A DNA stretch of 64,000 nucleotides. Origin: Blastochloris sulfoviridis. GTDB taxonomy: Bacteria; Pseudomonadota; Alphaproteobacteria; Rhizobiales; Xanthobacteraceae. Under the pieces are notes generated by a model. The model did not search any database. It had not been told where the DNA came from and saw only the letters and a program-made list of their open reading frames with translations. The stretch covers positions 62,001-126,000 of the forward strand of contig NZ_VWPL01000003.1 in the NCBI RefSeq assembly GCF_008630065.1, given 5' to 3'. Position numbers and translations under genes: made by a program. Shown one piece after another: positions 1 through 7,884 of this stretch (position 1 is the first letter of the stretch; each line of letters opens with the position of its first letter).

Positions 1-112
1 GCGCGGCAATGCCGAAGCGATCCGGCTGCGGCGCGAGCTGGCGGCCGAGATGAGCGACGTCGAGATCGCCACCGCGCTGCGCGCCGCCCGCGAATGGGCC
101 AAAGGGCGCTGA
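1..112 (+). CDS. C-terminal end of a Sel1-repeat-like protein (partial)
   Basis: An open frame enters from the left edge (first full codon at base 2) and stops with TGA at 110-112. The 36 visible residues are charged and helical and include LRRELAAEMS, then ATALRAAREWAKGR. This ending resembles the last helices of Sel1-like (TPR-type) repeat proteins of Rhizobiales, many of which also carry a peptidoglycan-binding domain. Only the tail is visible, so this is an inference from style, not from a diagnostic motif. No terminator is obvious before the tRNA-Ser. Confidence 0.5.
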   Translation, partial: RGNAEAIRLRRELAAEMSDVEIATALRAAREWAKGR

Positions 113-152
113 CCGGGACGCGCCGACCAGGACAGGGTGACCTTCGACGGCC

Positions 153-253
153 AAGGCATTTTCCACAAACGTGCGAACCGGTTGTGCGAAAGAGAACGCG
201 GAAACGCACACATCTGGCGCATCCGATCTGACGCCGTCAGGTCGGATAACGCT
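153..253. repeat. diverged RIME-like two-hairpin palindromic element
   Basis: This is a degenerate copy of the roughly 100-bp element seen better at 2912-3014, 5513-5613 and 60954-61055. The first half keeps the core GCGAACCGGTTGTGCGAAAGAG. The second half is a clean hairpin with arms ATCCGATCTGAC and GTCAGGTCGGAT. It sits between the Sel1-like gene and tRNA-Ser. The rest of 113-391 shows no gene. Confidence 0.6.
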
Positions 254-391
254 CAAAAGTCCGCCTTCGCACAGGCGCGTGGCCCGGACCGGCAGCGATC
301 GCGGCGCAGACGCCCGGCACGGTGCCATCGTGCGGGCGGCCTGAACAGCCGGCTTGCCAGCCTCGCCGTCGTCGGGCATAGCTGTGCACGT

Positions 392-485
392 GGAGCTGTG
401 GCCGAGAGGCTGAAGGCGGCGGTTTGCTAAACCGTTATAGGGTTGTAAAGCCCTATCGAGGGTTCGAATCCCTCCGGCTCCGCCA
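392..485 (+). tRNA. tRNA-Ser (anticodon GCT)
   Basis: The acceptor arms GGAGCTG (392-398) and CGGCTCC (475-481) pair over seven positions, with discriminator G at 482 and an encoded CCA at 483-485. The anticodon loop TTGCTAA (424-430) gives anticodon GCT at 426-428, reading AGC/AGU. A long variable arm made from GGGTTGTAAAGCCC and a T-arm with TTCGAAT are typical of a class II serine tRNA. Its 3' end, CTCCGCCATTT, recurs at 2412-2422, marking it as a probable insertion site. Confidence 0.97.
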
Positions 486-488
486 TTT
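478..488. repeat. candidate attachment repeat at tRNA-Ser 3' end
   Basis: The 11 bases CTCCGCCATTT cover the tRNA 3' end plus a few bases downstream and occur again exactly at 2412-2422. The two copies bracket a segment whose two genes form a toxin-antitoxin pair. Eleven bases is short for an att core, so chance cannot be excluded, but the position at a tRNA end is the expected one. Confidence 0.5.
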
Positions 489-552
489 GCGCAGAAATTC
501 GCAGAATTGCGAAAAGCTGATAGCAATTATATCGTACTGCCCAGATAGCGCC

Positions 553-1020
553 CTAAAATGTCCAGCGCATAGCCCGCATGAAGTCGCCAAGCTTCATGCA
601 GGGTATGTTGAAATGCTGGCAAATGGCGGGAATGTTGGGCTTGTTGGGGCGTGGGCTTTCCTCAGTCACCACGGTTCCGCCCAGCGCGTGAGCCCGCGCA
701 ATGATGAAGGGATCGGCAACTGGGGTGCCACGAAGACGCGCTTTCTCGCTGATAATCTGTTGGAAGTGGGGCACCGCAAAGATGCGCGGGAGGAACGAGG
801 TCTCAGCATCGTCAGGCGTTGCGAAAATCGTCCTGTTACGGTTGCACCAATCAAGCACATGGTTATTTGCGCCGTCGCTGAGTTCTCGTAGCACTTCACG
901 TGTTGAAGTGATCTCACCAGCGGCAACGGCCGCTTCAAACCGCACCCAGAATGCGGGGAAGACGTCTGGAAGCAGAGGGCTCATCTCCGAAAACGTGTTT
1001 GTGTCGAAGACGTAGATCAT
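553..1020 (-). CDS. DUF4411 PIN-like toxin
   Basis: This 155-residue protein begins MIYVFDTNTFSEM, the first acidic motif of PIN-like nucleases. A second conserved acidic region follows in the middle (REVLRELSDG), and a third near VADPFIIARAHALGG and VVTEE. The pattern matches the DUF4411 family, thought to be a ribonuclease toxin. It overlaps the upstream ImmA-like gene by 4 bp (ATGA), so the two are translationally coupled, with the antitoxin gene first. The pair lies between the repeats at 478-488 and 2412-2422. Target RNA is unknown. The toxin role comes from family and gene order; no activity can be read from the sequence. Confidence 0.8.
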   Translation of the reverse strand: MIYVFDTNTFSEMSPLLPDVFPAFWVRFEAAVAAGEITSTREVLRELSDGANNHVLDWCNRNRTIFATPDDAETSFLPRIFAVPHFQQIISEKARLRGTPVADPFIIARAHALGGTVVTEESPRPNKPNIPAICQHFNIPCMKLGDFMRAMRWTF

Positions 1021-2192
1021 GCGGCGGCGCCCCGCAGCACGAGTTCTTCGAACCGCTCGAAATTGCGCGGCTTCACGCCGATAAGGTCTGCCGCTTCGGC
1101 CTTGGTCAGGAGACGGCGCGAGTAGCGCGACACGACTTCCCGAAGGAACTGCTCGCTAAGATAGGCCCCTTGGGTGTTGTAGTAGCTTCCGCCACCACCT
1201 GCCGTTTCGCGGCGTTGCTCCGCCCACTCGCGGTCCTTTGCGAGGTAGAAATCCATTGTCGCCGCACCGCGCTCGACGAAACGGCGCAGGATCACGCTCC
1301 GGCTCACACGATAGCGCGTAGCCAGTGCGGAAAATTGCTCATCGCTGGCCCGGTCATGCGCGAATGCTGCAGTGGCGGCCGCAAAGTCCACCATGGGCAC
1401 GAGTATTTCCCCCGCCAACGCATTGCTGAAACGCTCGATGGCCCGATCGGGCGGGGGGAGGTCATCAATGCCCCTATCATCGAACCGGCTTATGCCGCTG
1501 CGGTCGCACAGCAAATGCGCTAGCTCGTGCATCAGGCTGAAAACCTGCCGGGTCTTCGTCGTGCTATTGTTGATCAGGATGATCGGGAACTCTGGATGCC
1601 ACAGGCAGAAGCCGGAGAGTTCTCTCTGCTTGAAACTCTCCTTGAAGACATGAACACCGCTGCGCTCGATGGCACGCCGCCACAGTTTCAGGGCGCTGTC
1701 ATCGTCTGGCTGCTGCCTGATGTCCTCAAGGCTGACGCCCAACGCGTGCCGGACGCGCGCAGCCTGCTGCGCAACATTGCCGCGCGGGTCCACCCGCACC
1801 TGTCGCCAGATAGGCTGTGCGACCGGGTTCCGATCTCCATACAGATCGATTAGGGCAAACTGAAAGGCGCGCGCCTTGCGGATCAGCAAGGTCGTATCGC
1901 GCGTAAGATGGGCAAGGTCGGCATCAGGCAGCGATCGGAATTCGGCTCGGGCGCGCGGCTCCTCCGGCGGAACCGGCATAAAGAACAGGGCCAACGGACG
2001 CTTGTAGACCTCGTAGGCCAGCGTCTCCAACTGGGGATAAGTCGGCGCATCCTCACCGCTCTCCCAAGCCTCGATAAGTTTGACCGCCTTCTTGAGCCGT
2101 TCGGCGACGTCGGCCGTCGACATGTTCGCACTCTCGCGCGCCCATCTCAGAACAGCTGGCGTTACGCCAATGACTGGTGCGGATCGAGGCAT
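1017..2192 (-). CDS. XRE-ImmA/IrrE metallopeptidase-type antitoxin
   Basis: The 391-residue protein has an N-terminal helix-turn-helix of the XRE type (residues about 8-60, including STADVAERLKKAVKLIEAWE). A central ImmA/IrrE domain follows with the zinc motif HELAH, inside FSLMHELAHLLC, near residue 228, and a helical C-terminal extension completes it. COG2856 proteins fused to XRE domains are common antitoxin partners of PIN-like or DUF4411 toxins. The HTH probably represses the operon, and the metallopeptidase domain may make regulation conditional. It is the first gene of a two-gene operon. No integrase or transposase is nearby. Confidence 0.85.
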   Translation of the reverse strand: MPRSAPVIGVTPAVLRWARESANMSTADVAERLKKAVKLIEAWESGEDAPTYPQLETLAYEVYKRPLALFFMPVPPEEPRARAEFRSLPDADLAHLTRDTTLLIRKARAFQFALIDLYGDRNPVAQPIWRQVRVDPRGNVAQQAARVRHALGVSLEDIRQQPDDDSALKLWRRAIERSGVHVFKESFKQRELSGFCLWHPEFPIILINNSTTKTRQVFSLMHELAHLLCDRSGISRFDDRGIDDLPPPDRAIERFSNALAGEILVPMVDFAAATAAFAHDRASDEQFSALATRYRVSRSVILRRFVERGAATMDFYLAKDREWAEQRRETAGGGGSYYNTQGAYLSEQFLREVVSRYSRRLLTKAEAADLIGVKPRNFERFEELVLRGAAA

Positions 2193-2411
2193 ATCAGGCT
2201 CTCGGCGTAGCGGCGTAGACCAGAGGTTCTTCTTGCCTTATGCGGCGGCTCGACGGAAGCGGCGAATTGAGGTGCGAGTCGATTGAGCGCATCGGATTCT
2301 TGAGGCTCTGCGGTGGTCTCGGATGGTCTAGTCGCAACATTCTCGACCTTCCACAATTTACGAGCATTTACGAACAAGCCAGTTTAGAAGACTCGCACCC
2401 CGTTTCCCTAA

Positions 2412-2422
2412 CTCCGCCATTT
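2412..2422. repeat. distal copy of tRNA-Ser attachment repeat
   Basis: This is an exact second copy of CTCCGCCATTT from the tRNA-Ser 3' end, 1934 bp downstream. It lies in a relatively AT-rich stretch just before the M15 peptidase gene and would be the right border of the islet. Confidence 0.5.
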
Positions 2423-2506
2423 CCTGAAAATCCCGCCCGCATACCAATCCGCGCCGAGCATGCCTACGGGACTTTTCGTCGCCAGCGGCCGGCAGGTTGC
2501 CCCCCC

Positions 2507-3196
2507 TCAGCGGCGGGCGATCTGGATATTGCGCGTCGCCTTGCGCGACGGGGACTTTCCGCCATGGGCGAACCGCAGCCCGTGTTCCCGCCCGCCATAG
2601 CTGATGTGGACATGCTGCGCGCGGCCGTAATCGGTGGTGTAGCCGCCGGGCCAGCCCTGCAGATGCCGGTAGATGCAGGCCGGGTTGCCCCGCATGTCGA
2701 TCGCTTGCCCGCTGGCGTGCAGCGACATCGTCCGTGTGCCGGCGACGCGGGTGTGGCGGACGCCGCTGATGACCCGCGCCCCGCAGGCCGCGACGATCTC
2801 GGCGGCCTTGTCGGCCAGCGGCTTCACCACGCCGGCGGTCAGCGCCAGCCCCGAGGGATCGCGCGCCGCAAGGGTGCGCGCGCGCCCGATGCGCGCGGTG
2901 CTGGATGCCCTAGAGCATTCTCCGCAAAAGTGGGAACCGGTTTTGCGAAAGAGAATGCGACTGCTCAAAGACTTAGAGCGCTCGTCCGGTTCGATCAGAT
3001 CGGCGGATGCCCTAGCGGGCGAGGTCTTCGACGCCGTCCGGGCCTTTTTCGCGCAGGTCCCGTTTTTCGCGCAGGTTCCGCCGAGACTGTGACCCCGAAC
3101 CTGCTCGGCGCGCGGATGCTTGGTGTAAGCCATTGAGGAAGCCGGCAAAACAATTGAGACAGCCGCGGCAAGCACAGCGCTCCACAGGATCGTCAT
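2507..3196 (-). CDS. exported M15-type (YcbK-like) peptidase with in-frame repeat
   Basis: This 229-residue protein has a Sec signal peptide (MTILWSAVLAAAVSIVLPASSMAYT), a low-complexity linker, and a C-terminal M15A-type domain. The zinc and catalytic motifs are SLHASGQAIDM (about residues 164-174) and HVHISYGG. YcbK-like proteins act in the periplasm as D,D- or L,D-carboxypeptidase-type murein enzymes. Oddly, residues about 61-95 are encoded by a complete RIME-like palindromic element (bases 2912-3014) read in frame. It lies between the signal peptide and the catalytic domain, where extra length can be tolerated. The linker also has the small duplication GTCAKNGTCAKK. A later start would lose the signal peptide, so I keep this start. 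Confidence 0.8.
   Translation of the reverse strand: MTILWSAVLAAAVSIVLPASSMAYTKHPRAEQVRGHSLGGTCAKNGTCAKKARTASKTSPARASADLIEPDERSKSLSSRILFRKTGSHFCGECSRASSTARIGRARTLAARDPSGLALTAGVVKPLADKAAEIVAACGARVISGVRHTRVAGTRTMSLHASGQAIDMRGNPACIYRHLQGWPGGYTTDYGRAQHVHISYGGREHGLRFAHGGKSPSRKATRNIQIARR
2912..3014. repeat. RIME-like palindromic element inside a coding sequence
   Basis: This is an intact copy of the about 100-bp family. The first hairpin has GCATTCTC and GAGAATGC arms enclosing CGCAAAA and TTTTGCG. The second hairpin is GAGCG...CGTCCGG around a TCGATCAGATC loop region. The element is fully inside the M15 peptidase gene and keeps its frame. Confidence 0.85.
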
Positions 3197-3651
3197 ACGG
3201 AAACTCCTCGTGCCATTACCTTTGGTTCAGAACGACCACGAGCGCGACGCAAGCGTCATTCGCGGCTCGAAAGGCGGCACGGAAGGTATCATTTAATAAT
3301 TAGCTGGCTTTAATATCCGTCAGTTAGTATTAATGTGGCAGGATTTGCTGGGATATGCTGGCAGGATCGCCAAAGACTTGCGGTTAATTTCTATAGTTAA
3401 ACAAAATGGTAACAACTCTGATCTCGCTCGACATGCAGGATCGAGCTGCCCCCGAAGGCCGGTCATGCCAACGGCGGCGATAGCCAACCGTTGGTTCCGC
3501 GTGCAGATTTCGTGAAATCGTTGATTTAATTGAAGAAAATTCGCAAGAGTCGACGCCCCCGCGCGTCCGGGGCCGGTGGCAACGGTTGGCCAAGGCGGAG
3601 AGATGCAAGCCGGCAAAGCATCCCCGGCTTGCCGGCGCGGCGGCGCTGCGG
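3197..3651. other. intergenic region, partly AT-rich
   Basis: There is no convincing gene. Bases about 3285-3420 are clearly AT-rich for this genome (runs such as TTTAATAATTAG and GTTAATTTCTATAG) and are likely to hold the promoter of the M15 gene on the minus strand. A 60-codon plus frame at 3333-3515 lacks a ribosome binding site and looks random. Confidence 0.5.
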
Positions 3652-4023
3652 TCAACCTGCCGTCGGGGGACCGTTGCGGCCGTCCGGCCCGCCATCGGGA
3701 TGCGGCGCGGTCTCGACCGCCTCGGCGTCGATCTGACGCCCAAGATCAGGCGCCTGGCCTTCGCGCTCGAATGCGGATGCCGGCGCGGCGTGCCGTGGCG
3801 GCTGGTCGGCGCCGGCGCGGCGCGAGATCCACCACGCCGCCAGCAGCACCAGCGCGATGAAGATCGGCCACGCATGGACCGCCAGCGCATAGATCAGCCA
3901 CGCGATGAGCATGTAGACGGCCAGCAGGGCCAGCACGGCGACCAATGCCGCGGCGAACGGGAGAGGCCCGTGGACGGCGGCCTGGATCTTGACCAGCCTC
4001 TCGGTGTGCATCTCTTCCTGCAT
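3652..4023 (-). CDS. small membrane protein of unknown function
   Basis: The frame encodes 123 residues. A short charged N-terminus (MQEEMHTERLVKIQAAVHG) precedes two adjacent hydrophobic segments at about residues 20-60, which would form a membrane hairpin. A hydrophilic, proline- and aspartate-rich cytoplasmic tail follows. A strong Shine-Dalgarno (AGGAGG) stands 6 bases before the ATG. I do not recognise the family. Gene order gives no clue beyond the neighbouring universal stress protein, which is on the same strand upstream and about 200 bp away. Confidence 0.65.
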   Translation of the reverse strand: MQEEMHTERLVKIQAAVHGPLPFAAALVAVLALLAVYMLIAWLIYALAVHAWPIFIALVLLAAWWISRRAGADQPPRHAAPASAFEREGQAPDLGRQIDAEAVETAPHPDGGPDGRNGPPTAG

Positions 4024-4166
4024 CCTGACCTCCTGCGTGAGCCCGACGCCATGACTTGCCGATCACCTTATACCAAGGGCGGCAAGACATGACCTGTCAT
4101 GCCCGTGCTTGCAGCCAAGCTTGCGCAGGCTGCATGAATTTGCCTGCGCGGGCATCCACGACTTGA

Positions 4167-4188
4167 ACGTCTTTTAAAACAAAGACGT
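4167..4188 (-). terminator. hairpin downstream of the universal stress protein gene
   Basis: Perfect 8-bp arms ACGTCTTT and AAAGACGT flank TAAAAC. It lies about 30 bp past the stop of the stress-protein gene. There is no clear T-run after it on the minus strand, so termination is only possible, not certain. Confidence 0.35.
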
Positions 4189-4217
4189 GGGTGGCCGGGA
4201 CAAGGCCCGGTACCGCA

Positions 4218-5027
4218 TCAATGCGAGAACAGCGTCGGCAGCGTCATGTGGCGCAGGATGTAGCGGGTGCCGGAGCCGCGGCCGAGGAAGGAGAAGCCGC
4301 TGCTGTCGAACGCGCCGATGACCAGCAGATCCGCCGAATGGTCGGCGGCCTGGTTCAGCAGCGTATCCATCAGCTTGATCTCGTCGACGACGACGCCCTG
4401 GAAGCGCGCGGCGATCCTGTGGGCGGCGAGCTGGGCGATCACCAGCTCGGTGAACTCGTCGAGCGGCTCGCTGGGGCGGCGCGCCTCCACCACCAGCCCG
4501 GCGGCGCCGTCGGCGATCAGCGGCAGGGCGTCGTGCAGCGCGCGGGCGGCGCCGCGCGAGCGGTTCCAGGCGAACAGCGGCCGGCGTCCGAGGTCGGAAT
4601 AGCTGCCGGCATAGGGAATCACCAGCACCGGCCGGCCGCTCTCCAGGATCACCTGCTCGGGCAGGTCGACCGGCACCCGCACGCCCTCCTCGGTCTGGCC
4701 GAGGATCACGAGATCGAAGGTGCGGGCGATATCGGTGGTGCGGGCCAGGATCTCCTGCTCGCCGCCACGATTGACCTCCTCGAAGGCGGCGCGCTCGCCG
4801 AGCTTGGATGTCGCGACCTGGAACGTAGCGCGGGCGGCGGCCACCGCCGCCAGATGCTCGGCGCTCGGCCAGGTGGCGACGACGCCGACGCGATAGGCCT
4901 CCGACACCTCCGCGAACAGGCCGGTAAGCCGGGCGCCGAACCGCTCGGCGAGGCGAACCGCCAAGGCCAGCCGCACGCCGGTGCGCGGGGTCGAATCGAG
5001 ATGAACCAGGATGTTCGCAAGCGCCAT
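4218..5027 (-). CDS. tandem universal stress protein (UspA family)
   Basis: This 269-residue protein holds two UspA-type domains in tandem. The first starts MALANILVHLDSTPR and covers about residues 1-140. The second covers about 145-269 and ends with a degenerate nucleotide-binding loop near GAFDSSGFSFLGRGSGTR. I chose the ATG at 5027 because AGGGAGGA lies 8 bases upstream; a longer frame upstream lacks family similarity. Tandem Usps are cytoplasmic ATP- or AMP-binding stress proteins, often induced at low oxygen. A FixK-like box lies 76 bp upstream (5103-5116), and cbb3 oxidase assembly genes lie just upstream on the same strand. Confidence 0.88.
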   Translation of the reverse strand: MALANILVHLDSTPRTGVRLALAVRLAERFGARLTGLFAEVSEAYRVGVVATWPSAEHLAAVAAARATFQVATSKLGERAAFEEVNRGGEQEILARTTDIARTFDLVILGQTEEGVRVPVDLPEQVILESGRPVLVIPYAGSYSDLGRRPLFAWNRSRGAARALHDALPLIADGAAGLVVEARRPSEPLDEFTELVIAQLAAHRIAARFQGVVVDEIKLMDTLLNQAADHSADLLVIGAFDSSGFSFLGRGSGTRYILRHMTLPTLFSH

Positions 5028-5102
5028 GTGGTCAGTCCTCCCTCTATTTTTTGCCGGCGTGCGTGCTGCCGGATGTCGTTGGACCAACATCATCGAAAAT
5101 TC

Positions 5103-5116
5103 TTGCGCCGCGTCAA
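5103..5116 (-). promoter_or_regulatory. candidate FixK/FNR box before the universal stress protein gene
   Basis: The site TTGC-GCCGCG-TCAA fits the FixK2 consensus TTG(A/C)-N6-(T/G)CAA. Its centre is about 82 bases from the chosen start codon, which leaves room for a class II promoter. The -10 region at the expected spacing is weak. This is inferred from consensus only. Confidence 0.4.
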
Positions 5117-5266
5117 ACCATCCTTGGTCGGGGGTGCCAACCGGTCAGGCCCGGGCGTCGTCCCGGCCAGCCGAATCCGTACGTCCAAAGGAGGGGGACG
5201 GACGCCCAAACTGCGGCGCAAGAGTTGCGGCGCAACAGTCACGGCGCAAGCGTCACGCTGCAGGCC

Positions 5267-5479
5267 TCACGCCGCGGGCTTTCCCGGCGGGGCGGTCTTG
5301 GCGGCGGGTTCGCCCTGTTCCGGCCGGCGCGGCGGCGCGTCGTCATCGTCCATGATCGCCCGCCACGCCGCGCCGTCGAGGTCGTCGAACTGGCCGGTCT
5401 TCATCGACCACACGAACGCGCCGAGGCCGAGCAGGCCGAGCATCAGCGCCATCGGCACGAGATAGACCAGAACCTCCAT
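5267..5479 (-). CDS. ccoS: cbb3 oxidase maturation protein CcoS/FixS
   Basis: The product has 70 residues: MEVLVYLVPMALMLGLLGLG forms a single transmembrane helix. WSMKTGQFDDLDGAAWRAI then gives the conserved G-Q-F/Y-D-D-L motif of CcoS, followed by an acidic, proline-rich tail. The start is the ATG at 5479; a longer open frame upstream runs into a palindromic repeat and is not family sequence. CcoS is needed for cofactor insertion in cbb3-type cytochrome oxidase in the inner membrane. It follows ccoI and ccoH as usual, with the RIME-like repeat in the gap. Confidence 0.92.
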   Translation of the reverse strand: MEVLVYLVPMALMLGLLGLGAFVWSMKTGQFDDLDGAAWRAIMDDDDAPPRRPEQGEPAAKTAPPGKPAA

Positions 5480-5512
5480 CGCGCGCCTCTCCTCTCGTGG
5501 AAACTCGTCTGG

Positions 5513-5613
5513 AGCATTCTCCGCAAAAGTGGGAACCGGCTTTGCGAAAGAGAATGCGACAACTCGAAGCTTGAAGCGTCCGTCCGGTTCAGCCGGACCG
5601 GCGGACATTCTAG
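5513..5613. repeat. RIME-like palindromic element between ccoI and ccoS
   Basis: A full copy of the two-hairpin family begins GAGCATTCTCCGCAAAAGTG and ends CCGGCGGACATTC. It fills nearly all of the space between the ccoI stop (5610) and the ccoS start (5479) and touches the ccoI stop region. Confidence 0.85.
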
Positions 5614-7874
5614 CTTTCCGCCGGCTGCTCGCGCGCCGGCTGCCGGCTCACCGGCGGCGCATCCGCCGCCTGGTCGTCGAGAGCACGCGGCCCGTCCGCG
5701 CCGATGCCCGCCCGCAACGCATTGACCGTGACCAGCAGCGAGGAGCCGGACATCGCCAGCGCCGCGATCAGCGGCGTCACCAGCCCGGCGATCGCCACCG
5801 GAACGGCGATCGCATTATAGACGACAGCGAGCAGGAAGTTCTGGCGCATGAGCTGCCGCGCATTGCCGCAGATCGCCAGCGTCGCCGCCACCGGCGCCAG
5901 TCGCTCGCCGAGAAACACCGCGTCGGCCGCCGCCTGCGCCAGGTGCACCGCGGTGACCGGCGACAGCGACACGTCGGCGGCGGCGAGAGCGGGCGCATCG
6001 TTCAGCCCGTCGCCGACCATCATCACCGTGCCGCCGGCCGCCTTGAGTTCGGCGATGCGGGCGATCTTCTCGGCCGGCGTCAGGCCGGCGCGCCAGTTCG
6101 CGATGCCCAGCGCTTGGGCCGCCTGCGCCGCCGGGGCGGCGCGGTCGCCGGTCAGCATCTCGATCGCGTAGCCGCGCGCGGCGATCTCGGCCACCACGGC
6201 GGCGGCGTCCGGCCGCAGCATCTGGCGCAGCGCGAACACGTGGCGCGCCTCGCCGTGCGAAAAGGCGATCAGCGAGGCGTCGGGCTCGGCGGCCGCCAGC
6301 GCCGCGGCCTCGGCGTCGGCGCCGCAGAAGGACGGCCGGCCGAGCCGGATCTCGACGCCGTCGAGGCTGGCGCAAACGCCCTGGCCGGGCTCCTCGCGCG
6401 CCCCCGCCAGCGGCTGGCGGGCGCCGGCGGCCCGCGCCAGCGCCGCCGCCATCGGGTGGCGGCTGCCGAGCGCGAGGCGGCCGGCGAGCACCAGCACATC
6501 CGGCGGAATGGCGTCGCGGTTGGCGACCGCCGGCTCCGGCGCGGTCAGCGTGCCGGTCTTGTCGAACACCACGGTGTCGACCGCGGCGAAGCGTTCGATG
6601 GCGTCGCCGGCATTGAGCAGCACCTGCCGGCGAAACAGCGCGCCCGAGGCCACCACCTGCACCGTCGGCACCGCCAGCGCCAGCGCGCACGGGCAGGTGA
6701 TGATCAGCACGGTGATCGCCACCACCAGCGCCGTCTGCCAGGGCGCGCCGGCCAGCATCCAGCCGGCGAAGGTGAGCAGCGCGGTGAGGTGCACCACCGG
6801 CGCGTAGAGCTTCGCCGCGCGGTCGGCGAGGCGGACATAGCGCGAGCGCGCCTGCACCGCGTGGTCGAGCAGCCGCATCACCTCGTCGAGCAGCGTGCCG
6901 GAGGCCGCCGCCGCCACCCGCACGCGCAACGTGCCGCTGATATTGACCGTGCCGGCATAGACCGGCGTGCCGGGCTCGACTGCGGCATGCGCGCTCTCGC
7001 CGGTCACCAGCGCCGCATCGACCTCGGAGCGGCCCTCCTCCACCACGCCGTCGACGGCGATGCGCTCGCCCGGCCGCACCAGCACGAGGTCGCCCGGCCT
7101 GATCGCCGCCACCGGCACCTCGGAAATCTCGGCGGGGGTGACGAACTTGACGGCGGTCTCCGCCTTCAGCGCCGCCAGATTGCCGGCGACCGCCCGGGTG
7201 CGGCGGCGCATGTTGATGTCGAGGAAGCGGCCGGTGAGCAGGAAGAACAGCAGCATCACCGCCGAGTCGAAATAGGCGTGCTCGGCGTGGTTCATGGTCT
7301 CGACCACGCTCATGCCGACCGCGAGCAGCACGCCGAGGGTGATCGGCACGTCCATGTTGAGCGAGCCGTGCAGCAGCGCCCGCATGGCCGAGCGGAAGAA
7401 CGGCTGGCCGGCATAGGCGACGGCGGGAATGGCGATCAGCGCGGAGAGCCAATGGAAGAAGTCGCGCGTCTCCGGCGTGATGTCGGTGACGTTGCCCGAC
7501 CACACCGACACCGACAGCAGCATGATGTTCATCGCCGCGAAGCCGGCGACCGCGAGGCAGGTGAGCAGCCAGCGCGCCTCGCGCGCCTCCTCGGCCTCGG
7601 CCTGGGCGGGGTCGAACGGATGGGCGCGGTAGCCGAGCTCGCTGAGCCGGTCGATCAGCCGCGCCGGATCGACCTCGCCGTCCTTCCATTCCACCGCGAC
7701 GCGGCGGTTGGTCAGGTTGACGCGGGCGCGGGTGACCGCCGGCAGCGCCGAAAGCCCGCCCTCGATCTCGATCATGCAGGCGGCGCAGGTGATGCCCTCG
7801 ACCGCAAGATCCATGCGGGCGACGCCGCCGTCGAGCCGGGTGACGAAAACCGACAGATCCCGCCCCTCGTTCAT
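5610..7874 (-). CDS. ccoI: copper-transporting P-type ATPase CcoI/FixI
   Basis: This 754-residue P1B-type ATPase has an N-terminal heavy-metal-associated domain with GITCAAC (about residues 28-34). Several transmembrane helices and the actuator loop with TGES follow. The metal-binding helix carries ITCPCALALA, then come DKTGTLT (phosphorylated Asp) and the hinge MVGDGLNDAPALA. FixI/CcoI exports or delivers copper for assembly of the cbb3 oxidase CuB centre. It starts 10 bp after the ccoH stop, so the two are co-transcribed. The structural genes ccoNOQP and also ccoG are not in this window. Confidence 0.95.
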   Translation of the reverse strand: MNEGRDLSVFVTRLDGGVARMDLAVEGITCAACMIEIEGGLSALPAVTRARVNLTNRRVAVEWKDGEVDPARLIDRLSELGYRAHPFDPAQAEAEEAREARWLLTCLAVAGFAAMNIMLLSVSVWSGNVTDITPETRDFFHWLSALIAIPAVAYAGQPFFRSAMRALLHGSLNMDVPITLGVLLAVGMSVVETMNHAEHAYFDSAVMLLFFLLTGRFLDINMRRRTRAVAGNLAALKAETAVKFVTPAEISEVPVAAIRPGDLVLVRPGERIAVDGVVEEGRSEVDAALVTGESAHAAVEPGTPVYAGTVNISGTLRVRVAAAASGTLLDEVMRLLDHAVQARSRYVRLADRAAKLYAPVVHLTALLTFAGWMLAGAPWQTALVVAITVLIITCPCALALAVPTVQVVASGALFRRQVLLNAGDAIERFAAVDTVVFDKTGTLTAPEPAVANRDAIPPDVLVLAGRLALGSRHPMAAALARAAGARQPLAGAREEPGQGVCASLDGVEIRLGRPSFCGADAEAAALAAAEPDASLIAFSHGEARHVFALRQMLRPDAAAVVAEIAARGYAIEMLTGDRAAPAAQAAQALGIANWRAGLTPAEKIARIAELKAAGGTVMMVGDGLNDAPALAAADVSLSPVTAVHLAQAAADAVFLGERLAPVAATLAICGNARQLMRQNFLLAVVYNAIAVPVAIAGLVTPLIAALAMSGSSLLVTVNALRAGIGADGPRALDDQAADAPPVSRQPAREQPAES

Positions 7875-7884
7875 CGTTGCAGCC

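Noticed and set aside
3333-3515. Possible 60-residue gene on the plus strand
   Set aside because: No Shine-Dalgarno, no family feature, ends in random sequence; region looks regulatory.
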